Source: Zetaproteobacteria bacterium (GTDB lineage: Bacteria; Pseudomonadota; Zetaproteobacteria; Mariprofundales; J009). Taken from it: a stretch of DNA of 36,245 nt. The position numbers and the translations under genes were made by a program. The notes under the pieces were generated by a model that was given only the letters and a program-made list of their open reading frames with translations, did no database searches and was not told where the DNA came from. Each line of letters starts with the position of its first letter. The stretch's first letter is position 1. Shown piece after piece: positions 8,154 through 14,278 of the stretch. Location: NCBI GenBank assembly GCA_003696765.1, contig RFFX01000047.1:1-36245 (forward strand), written 5' to 3'.

Positions 8154-9364
8154 CCGGCACGCCATCCGCCCGAGGCTGCCGCGGTTGCGGACAACCCTCG
8201 CTGCAGCCGCTGCTCGACCTGGGGCCGCAACCGCCGTCGACCGCCTGGCACCCCCGGGGGAGCCGGCAGGCACCGCCCCATCACCCCCTCATATTCGGCC
8301 AATGCACCACCTGCGGGCTGGCGCAACTGATCGACCCCATGCCCCCGTCGCTGGTGCGTGCCCATCGCCTCGCCATCCCGTCCAACGAACCCGAGGCGCA
8401 TCTGGACGACCTCGTGCAGCGGCTGGAACACCACCTCCCGGAAAACGCAAAGGTCTTCGGCATCACATACAAGGATGACTCCACCCTGGAGCGCATCCGG
8501 CAAAGGTACGGACGTTGCCAGCCCCTGCGGCTCGACATGGCCGACGACCTGGCCATCACCGACCCCGCCGCCGGGCTGGAAACGATCCAGGAGGCCATCG
8601 ACGCGCCACGTGCCGCCACCCTGATCCGGAAACACGGCGAGGCGGACCTGGTGGTGGCCCGCCATCTGCTGGAACACGCCCACCACCCTGCCCGATTCCT
8701 GCGCGCCCTGCGCACACTCCTCGCACCGGAAGGGCGGCTCCTGCTGGAGGTGCCGGAAAGCACCAAGTTCCTTTCCGTCGGCGACCACCCCTGCATCTGG
8801 GAAGAGCATGTCTGCTACTTCACCCGCGCCACCATCGAGGTCATGATCGAGCAAAACGGCCTGCGCATCGAACAGATCCTCTGCTACCCCTATCCGCTGG
8901 AGGACTCCCTGGTGGTGATCGCCCGCGCCTGCGGGCGGGCGCACGGGAAACGCCCCACCCCCTCCCCCATCCTCCGGCGGGAGAGGGAGCGATGCAGCGG
9001 ATTCGCCGAGAGCTTCCGCGCCAGGAAGGAGCGTTGTCAGAAGCTGCTGCACTCCCTCCATGCCGCCGGCACAAGGGTGGCGCTCTTCGGCGCAGGCCAT
9101 GCCGCCGTCCGCTTCGTCAACCTCTACGATCTGGGTGGCTGCATCGACCACGTCATCGACGACCACCCCGCCAAAGAGGGGCTCTGCATGCCCGGCTCCC
9201 ATCTGCCCATCGTCGACTCCTCCCACCTCGCCCGTGCCGATCTCGTCCTGCTGGCCGTCAATCCGGAAGGGGAGGATCGGGTGCGCGCCGCCCACGCCGC
9301 CCATCTGCCGGGGAGGGGGCGCTGCGCATCGATCTTCTCATGCAGCCCGACGGCGCTGCTGTGA
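8150..9364 (+). CDS. Zinc-ribbon methyltransferase-like protein with degenerate SAM motif
   Basis: A 404-residue protein built like sugar C-methyltransferases. The N-terminal zinc ribbon uses Cys10/Cys13 and Cys52/Cys55. A methyltransferase-like middle domain follows, with [13 protein letters not shown] near 168-180 and EVPESTKF near 200. The C-terminal domain resembles Methyltransf_14, with [17 protein letters not shown] and IDDHPAKEG. The glycine-rich SAM loop expected near residue 103 is replaced by [13 protein letters not shown], with one glycine, so SAM binding is doubtful. The region equivalent to YHEH in the C-methyltransferases is WEEHVCYF. It could be a diverged methyltransferase or a related enzyme using another cofactor. 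It starts at GTG 8150 overlapping the upstream stop; its own stop overlaps the GTG of the next gene. Confidence 0.75.
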   Translation: MTGTPSARGCRGCGQPSLQPLLDLGPQPPSTAWHPRGSRQAPPHHPLIFGQCTTCGLAQLIDPMPPSLVRAHRLAIPSNEPEAHLDDLVQRLEHHLPENAKVFGITYKDDSTLERIRQRYGRCQPLRLDMADDLAITDPAAGLETIQEAIDAPRAATLIRKHGEADLVVARHLLEHAHHPARFLRALRTLLAPEGRLLLEVPESTKFLSVGDHPCIWEEHVCYFTRATIEVMIEQNGLRIEQILCYPYPLEDSLVVIARACGRAHGKRPTPSPILRRERERCSGFAESFRARKERCQKLLHSLHAAGTRVALFGAGHAAVRFVNLYDLGGCIDHVIDDHPAKEGLCMPGSHLPIVDSSHLARADLVLLAVNPEGEDRVRAAHAAHLPGRGRCASIFSCSPTALL

Positions 9365-9909
9365 CACCCCCGCCCGACCTGATGGCGACGGAGCATGAGG
9401 GGGTCTTCGTCGCCCGCCGCACCGTACCGCGCATCGCGGCCGACCACCTCGCCTTCATCAAGGCGTGCGCGGCCACCCATCCGAGGAGGCGGGCCAGGAT
9501 CTGCCTGCACAAAAGCCCCCGGGAGCGGCTGCACGACATGATCATCGCCATCGCCCCCGACTGTTATATCCGGCCGCACAAACATCTCGACAGGGCGGAG
9601 ACCTTCCACCTCATCGAGGGGGCGGGCACCGTCGTCATCTTCGGCGAACAGGGCGCCATCGACGATCGCATCCACCTGGGCGCGGGAGGAAGGGGAGAGA
9701 ACGCCATCGCCTACCGCCTTGACGCCCCGCGCTACCATACCATCCTCCCGCGAACGGAGATGCTCGTCATCCACGAAACGACCAGCGGCCCGTTCGCGCC
9801 CGAGCGGACGATTGCGGCCTCTTGGGCCCCTCCCGAAGGGGGCGACGAGCGGGATGTCCGTGGATTCCTGCAGCGGCTCTCCTCGGCGCTGGAGAGGATG
9901 GATGGTTGA
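9361..9909 (+). CDS. wbuC: WbuC-family cupin-fold metalloprotein
   Basis: A 182-residue cupin of the WbuC type found in O-antigen and other glycan clusters. The metal site is in RPHKHLDRAETFHLIEG: His73, His75 and Glu80 fit the cupin motif, with His83 nearby. The preceding RICLHKSPRERLHDMIIAI is typical of WbuC proteins. The biochemical role of the family is not established; isomerase-like activity on a sugar nucleotide is one possibility. It starts at GTG 9361 overlapping the upstream stop; ATG 9382 is an alternative, seven codons in. Its TGA stop (9907-9909) forms part of repeat copy E. Confidence 0.85.
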   Translation: MTPPPDLMATEHEGVFVARRTVPRIAADHLAFIKACAATHPRRRARICLHKSPRERLHDMIIAIAPDCYIRPHKHLDRAETFHLIEGAGTVVIFGEQGAIDDRIHLGAGGRGENAIAYRLDAPRYHTILPRTEMLVIHETTSGPFAPERTIAASWAPPEGGDERDVRGFLQRLSSALERMDG

Positions 9910-10012
9910 TCGCATCGCAAAAAGTCCGTCCGTGGACTTTTTGGCTTCACGGGGATCGAAGATCGCGGTCCTCGATCCCCTTACAAATCCGTCGGTTGCA
10001 TGCGCAACCGAG
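9907..10012 (-). repeat. Intergenic repeat, copy E (H5, H4 and part of H3, reverse orientation)
   Basis: Read on the minus strand it contains the inner stem of H3 (GGTTGC/GCAACC), H4 (9951-9980, 12 bp with one mismatch) and H5 (9919-9942), ending in TTGCGATGCGATCA. H1, H2 and the left outer arm of H3 are absent; the copy is interrupted just beyond the GCATGC centre of H3, close to where copy D2 breaks off. It overlaps the wbuC stop codon. Confidence 0.85.
9919..9942. terminator. H5 hairpin of repeat copy E, possible bidirectional terminator
   Basis: AAAAAGTCC pairs with GGACTTTTT around a short loop, giving A5 and T5 flanks on the two sides. It lies immediately after wbuC and before the C-methyltransferase gene. 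Confidence 0.6.
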
Positions 10013-10041
10013 CCAGGCATCCATGATCCAAAGGAGGTCCC

Positions 10042-11286
10042 ATGACCGGAGAACTGACCCGCAGGGAGCGCTGCAGGCTGTGCGACGGGCGGCAGCTCGA
10101 ACTCTGTCTGCCCATGGAGCCCTCCCCCATCGGGGATGCCTTCATCACTGCGGAGCAGCTGGGGGTCCCACAGCCCATCTTCCCGCTCGATCTCTATCTG
10201 TGCCGCAGTTGCGGACACGTGCAGAACCTCGACGTCGTCGATCCGGAGCTGCTCTTTCGCGAATACATCTACAACACATCGAACTCGCCGTGGCTGGTGA
10301 AGCACTTCCGCCACTACGTCGCGGAGGTCTGCTCCCGCATCGCCCCTCCACCAGACTCGCTCGTCGTGGAGATCGGGAGCAACGACGGAACGTTGCTCCG
10401 GCTCTTCCGTGAGGCGGGGATGCGCGTCCTGGGCGTCGACCCGGCCCGGGAGATCGCCCGTCGTGCCAGCCGTGCGGGAATCGAGACGCTCGACACCTTC
10501 TTCACGGCGCAGTTGGCGCAATCCATCCGGGCAAGCCATGGACCTGCGGCATTGGTATGCGCCAACAATGTCTTCGCCCACGCCGACGACCTGCGGGACA
10601 TCGCCATCGGGGTACGGGAGCTTCTGGCCGAGGACGGTGTCTTCATCTTCGAGGTTTCCTACCTGGTGGATATCGTCGACCGGATGCTCTTCGATACGAT
10701 CTACCACGAGCATCTCTCCCACCACACCGTGGCTCCCCTGGAACGGTTCTTCCGACAAATCGGCCTGTGCCTGTTCGACGTCCAGCGCGTCGCCAGCAAG
10801 GGGGGATCGATCCGCTGCTTCGTTCAGCACTCCGACAGCGGCCGTCGAGCTGCGGGCCCCGGTCTGGAGGCCTGCCTGGCAGAAGAGCGCCGCCGCGGTT
10901 TCGCCGAGCCTGCAATCTACCGGCAGTTCCATGCGCGCATCCAGCAGCGGAAACACGAACTGCACGCCGCGCTGCAGCAGGAGATCAGAAAGGGATCCAT
11001 GATCGCCGGCTACGGTGCATCAACGACGACGACGACGCTGCTGTGGTACTTCGGGCTCACCCGGATGATCAGTTTCATCGTCGACGACAACCCGGTGAAG
11101 CATGGCCGCTACAGCCCCGGCTGCCACATCCCGGTGGTCCCCTCCGGCGAGCTGGCCATCAGGCGCCCCGACATCGTGGTGGTTCTGGCATGGCAATACG
11201 CCGACAGGATCATCGAAAGACAGCACTCCTTCATTGCCTCGGGTGGAACGTTCCTCGTGCCCCTCCCCAATCTTCGCACCGTCTGA
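10042..11286 (+). CDS. Sugar C-methyltransferase (TylCIII/NovU-type)
   Basis: A 414-residue SAM-dependent C-methyltransferase with the three-domain layout of deoxysugar C-methyltransferases. The N-terminal zinc ribbon uses Cys11/Cys14 and Cys54/Cys57. The Rossmann domain has motif I VEIGSNDGTLL at 109-119. The catalytic block DTIYHEHLSHHT includes Tyr221, Glu223 and His224, which deprotonate the sugar next to a keto group in characterised members. The C-terminal domain has GYGASTTTTTLL and VDDNPVKHGRYSPG. It probably adds a branching methyl to a keto-sugar nucleotide made in this island; product and position are unknown. AAGGAGG lies four bases before the ATG. It is the intact counterpart of the diverged gene at 8150. 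Confidence 0.92.
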   Translation: MTGELTRRERCRLCDGRQLELCLPMEPSPIGDAFITAEQLGVPQPIFPLDLYLCRSCGHVQNLDVVDPELLFREYIYNTSNSPWLVKHFRHYVAEVCSRIAPPPDSLVVEIGSNDGTLLRLFREAGMRVLGVDPAREIARRASRAGIETLDTFFTAQLAQSIRASHGPAALVCANNVFAHADDLRDIAIGVRELLAEDGVFIFEVSYLVDIVDRMLFDTIYHEHLSHHTVAPLERFFRQIGLCLFDVQRVASKGGSIRCFVQHSDSGRRAAGPGLEACLAEERRRGFAEPAIYRQFHARIQQRKHELHAALQQEIRKGSMIAGYGASTTTTTLLWYFGLTRMISFIVDDNPVKHGRYSPGCHIPVVPSGELAIRRPDIVVVLAWQYADRIIERQHSFIASGGTFLVPLPNLRTV

Positions 11287-11335
11287 GCCCGAAGCATTGA
11301 CACCGCCTGTACCGCCCACCCCCCACCCACATCCG

Positions 11336-12502
11336 GTGCCCCCGACGCATCAGGATGGGCAAGAGGAGCCTTGGATTCCGTGGTGGCAGACCCACTTTGG
11401 GGCGGCCGAAATCGAGATGGTCGCCCGATCGGTCGGTAACCGGCACATCAGCCACGGACCGGTGACGGAGCGGCTCGAACAGCAGATCGCAGCAACACTG
11501 GAGATCCCCTATGTCGTCGTAACGACGAGCGGCAGCGCCGCCCTGTTCCTCGCACTGAAGGCGCTGGGCATCGGGAACGGGGATGAGGTCATCCTCCCCG
11601 ATCGTACCTGGATCGCCACCGCACACGCCGTCCTGCTCGCCGGGGCCAGGCCGGTACTGGTGGACACCACCCCGTCGATACCCAACATCGACCCGGAGCG
11701 TATCGAGAGGCGGATCTCGGGAAATACCAGAGCGATCATGCCGGTACACCTGAACGGACGGGCCGCCGATATGGAGGCGATCGGCGCCATCGCCGACCGA
11801 CACGGGCTGTTCGTGGTGGAGGATGCCTGTCAGGCGATGCTCTCCCGGAATCGGCGTGGTGAACCACTCGGCACCCTGTCGGACATCGGCTGCTTCTCCA
11901 TGGGGGTCACGAAGCTCTTCTCCACGGGACAGGGTGGATTCGCCGTCACCAGATCACGCCGTCTGTGGGAGGCCATGCGCCTTGTGCGAAACCACGGTGT
12001 CGTCGACAACTTCACGGACCGATGGAACCTGCCGGGGTTCAACTTCAAGTTCACCGACATTCAGGCATCGTTCGGGCTGGTGCAGTTGGAGCGCGCTTCC
12101 GAGCGGATTCGCCATCTGAGGAGGGTCTACCGCAGATACGAAGCGCTGCTCGCCCCCCTGTCGCCGCATCTACGGCTCCTCCCGGTCGACCTGAGCGCCG
12201 GGGAGGTGCCCCTCTACGTGGAGGTTCTCACCGAGGACAGGGATGCCCTTCTCAGGCACCTGGCAAACCACCGGATTCAGGCCCGCCCCGTTCCCCCGTG
12301 TCTGCACGCATCGCCCTACCTCTCTGGCGACGACTCATTCGAACACGCATCGTTCTTCGCCGATCATACCGTGTACCTGCCCTGCGGGCCGGGGATCCCG
12401 CTGGATGCCGTGGACACCGTGGCAGCGGCGTTGCATGCATATGCAGACTTCCGGCGGGAAAACAAGCATGAGCTGGCCTTTAGTGGCCCGATCAACACAT
12501 AA
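11336..12502 (+). CDS. DegT/DnrJ/EryC1-type sugar aminotransferase
   Basis: A PLP-dependent aminotransferase family that installs an amino group on keto-sugar nucleotides. Motifs: WWQTHFGAAEIE at the domain start, TTSGSAALFLALKALG (phosphate binding), DEVILPDRTWIATAHAV, VVEDACQAM (Asp contacting the pyridine nitrogen), FSMGVTKLFSTGQGG with the PLP-binding lysine, and the HGV...NLPGFNFKFTDIQASFG block typical of the family. The start is unclear: GTG 11336 and TTG 11297 are both in frame without a convincing ribosome-binding site, and the ATG at 11102 lies far inside the upstream gene. Together with the C-methyltransferase this implies a branched or C-methylated amino sugar. Confidence 0.9.
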   Translation: MPPTHQDGQEEPWIPWWQTHFGAAEIEMVARSVGNRHISHGPVTERLEQQIAATLEIPYVVVTTSGSAALFLALKALGIGNGDEVILPDRTWIATAHAVLLAGARPVLVDTTPSIPNIDPERIERRISGNTRAIMPVHLNGRAADMEAIGAIADRHGLFVVEDACQAMLSRNRRGEPLGTLSDIGCFSMGVTKLFSTGQGGFAVTRSRRLWEAMRLVRNHGVVDNFTDRWNLPGFNFKFTDIQASFGLVQLERASERIRHLRRVYRRYEALLAPLSPHLRLLPVDLSAGEVPLYVEVLTEDRDALLRHLANHRIQARPVPPCLHASPYLSGDDSFEHASFFADHTVYLPCGPGIPLDAVDTVAAALHAYADFRRENKHELAFSGPINT

Positions 12503-12617
12503 TGGAATCGCAAAAAGTCCATCCATGGACTTTTTGGCTTCACGGGGATCGAAGAGCGTGGTCTTCGATCCCCTTACAAATCCCTCGGTTGCATGCGCAA
12601 CCTCCGGATTTGTGCAT
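12503..12617 (-). repeat. Intergenic repeat, copy F (H5, H4 and H3, reverse orientation)
   Basis: Read on the minus strand it begins with complete H3 (12577-12612, CAAATCC/GGATTTG and GGTTGC/GCAACC). Then come H4, a perfect 12-bp stem (12544-12555 with 12562-12573, loop GCGTGG), and H5 (12512-12535). H1 and H2 are missing. It starts one base after the aminotransferase stop. Confidence 0.88.
12512..12535. terminator. H5 hairpin of repeat copy F, probable bidirectional terminator
   Basis: AAAAAGTCCA pairs perfectly with TGGACTTTTT (10 bp, loop TCCA), giving five A on one side and five T on the other. It lies 9 bp after the aminotransferase stop, a natural terminator position. Confidence 0.68.
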
Positions 12618-12665
12618 ACAGGCAATCGTTTTGTAAACAGATAGGACGATTGCAGGGAGGGCAGA

Positions 12666-13871
12666 ATGCGTACGGAAGGCTTGTTGGGGGCTGATCAACA
12701 GTTGAATAATCCATACAACTCCCAGTACGAATACTACCAGGCACATAATCTTTGCCCGACCTTCGGAGCATTCGGGGACGAAAGCGATTTGGCAAAACAC
12801 GAAGTCTTGCGCTACAATGTGTTTCGCAGACTGACATTTCCAACCACCTTCTTCGAAGGGAAGCGCGTGATCGAGTTCGGCCCTGACACCGGGGAGAATG
12901 CCTTGGTGTTCGCCCGATGGGGCGCCCGTCTCACTTTAGTGGAGCCCAATGATGCCGCACACCCGTATATTCAAGAATACTTCTCCAAATATGGCCTGAA
13001 CGCACAAATAGAACAGATCTCTGGGGAAGACCTGCTGCACCATGAACCGAGACAGCAGTATGACGTTGTCGATGCAGAGGGATTCATCTACACGATCAAG
13101 CCCGATCGGTTGTGGATCAAGAAGTTCGACGAGTGTCTGGTCCGGCACGGGTTTGCAATCATCAACTACTGCGAACTGTACGGCAGCTTCATGGAGCTGC
13201 TGCACAAGGCCATCTACCGAACGGCTCTGGCCAACGGATCATTCGGCTCCGGCCAAGATCTGGCGAAAAGGATCTTTTTGCCAAAGTGGAATAACATCCG
13301 GCATACCAGGCCATTCGACGCCTGGTTTGTCGACGTGATCGAAAGCCCCTTTGTCAGAAAAGCATATTGCATCGACGCCGTGGAACTCATGCATAACATG
13401 TACGAGAACGGCTTCGTCCTCCACGCTTCCTATCCACATTACAAGAACGCATTGGGAATCGAGTGGATCAAGGATGAAATCGTCCCGGAGCTGGAAATGC
13501 GCGAAGCCATCTCGTTCATCAAACAGAGCAGGCTAAGCTACATGTTGGGACACGACTGTTTCGTCCATCGGGAGGATCGGGAGGTTTGCAACAGTACCAC
13601 CGCCCTGCTGCAGATCACCGACGAACTGATCGACGCCTGGTCACCCGAGGCGTGCAGCGAGGCACTTCAACATCTGGCCGTGATTCAATCCGCAACCACC
13701 CGTGAGAAGATGGAAGGGAGGGGAGCGGCGGTGTTGGGCATGGTGCAAGGAGTATTCGATCGGATGCGCGACGGCGACATCGAAGGTTTGCTCTTGCTCT
13801 GTCGCAACGACGAAACCTTCATCGAGACATGGGGCGCTCCATGTCATTACGCCATCTTTCAGAAGAGTTGA
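12666..13871 (+). CDS. Class I SAM-dependent methyltransferase, lower GC than neighbours
   Basis: A 401-residue protein. Motif I is RVIEFGPDTGENALVFARWG near residues 67-86, followed by TLVEPND at the end of strand 2 and YDVVDAEGFIYTI at the motif IV position. The remaining 230 residues show no family I recognise; they are rich in aromatic residues and include GHDCFVHR. Base composition is visibly more AT-rich than the flanking genes and codon choice is less GC-biased, suggesting recent acquisition. GGGAGGG precedes the ATG by about five bases. It is the last plus-strand gene of the glycan island and converges on the giant minus-strand glycosyltransferase. The substrate is unknown; a glycan or glycolipid is inferred from location. 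Confidence 0.75.
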   Translation: MRTEGLLGADQQLNNPYNSQYEYYQAHNLCPTFGAFGDESDLAKHEVLRYNVFRRLTFPTTFFEGKRVIEFGPDTGENALVFARWGARLTLVEPNDAAHPYIQEYFSKYGLNAQIEQISGEDLLHHEPRQQYDVVDAEGFIYTIKPDRLWIKKFDECLVRHGFAIINYCELYGSFMELLHKAIYRTALANGSFGSGQDLAKRIFLPKWNNIRHTRPFDAWFVDVIESPFVRKAYCIDAVELMHNMYENGFVLHASYPHYKNALGIEWIKDEIVPELEMREAISFIKQSRLSYMLGHDCFVHREDREVCNSTTALLQITDELIDAWSPEACSEALQHLAVIQSATTREKMEGRGAAVLGMVQGVFDRMRDGDIEGLLLLCRNDETFIETWGAPCHYAIFQKS

Positions 13872-14044
13872 TCCACACCGGGCCATCTGGGACCCAGACC
13901 CTGCAAAGGGTATTGCGATGAATCTGGGGGGGGAAAGCAGGTTGTCCGATGGATTGGCTTTCTCACGCACCGGATGGAGCCATGGTTTGTCGCTGCGCGT
14001 CGCTGACTGGAGGTGGGTGGGCATGAACGTATCAGGGTGATCGA

Positions 14045-14203
14045 TGATCGAATCGCAACAAGCCTGTCCGCGGACCTTTTTGCTTGATGTGAATCGAAGA
14101 GCCAGGTTCTTGGACTCCCTCACAACTCCGTCGGTCGCATGCGCATCCTCCGGATTTGCGTGGCCATCCATGGCCGCGGATGCCGACTTCGCAAGAAACC
14201 GGC
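14045..14203 (-). repeat. Five-hairpin intergenic repeat, copy G (full length, diverged)
   Basis: On the minus strand the order is H1 (around 14183-14202), H2 (GGCC/GGCC, 14162-14175), H3 (14122-14158, arms now partly mismatched), H4 (about 14091-14120, weak) and H5 (14053-14083, CCGCGG core with T5 on one side), ending TTGCGATTCGATCA. All five modules are in order, but the stems carry more mismatches than in copies A, D or F. Confidence 0.72.
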
Positions 14204-14208
14204 GCCAA

Positions 14209-14245
14209 GATCAGGTCGCAACACGTCCGTCCATGGACGCGAACG
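14209..14245 (-). repeat. Fragment of a second tandem repeat unit, copy G2
   Basis: GATCAGGTCGCAACACGTCC followed by GTCCATGGACGCGA matches the tail and H5 of copy A in reverse orientation. It sits directly beyond the H1 end of copy G, mirroring the full-plus-truncated arrangement of D and D2. Confidence 0.6.
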
Positions 14246-14278
14246 CCGACGACGTCGCACCAAAGCCTCCATCCCGCC

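Larger units (their letters stand above)
13872..14278. other. Convergent intergenic region with no gene seen
   Basis: This gap lies between the 3' ends of two convergent genes. The left part (13872-14040) shows no convincing ORF or hairpin. The right part holds a diverged full repeat unit (copy G) and a fragment of a second. Short open frames across the region are incidental. Confidence 0.7.

Noticed and set aside
124-14245. CRISPR array interpretation of the repeats
   Set aside because: Copies are kilobases apart, separated by genes, occur in both orientations and contain internal hairpins; there are no regular spacers or cas genes.
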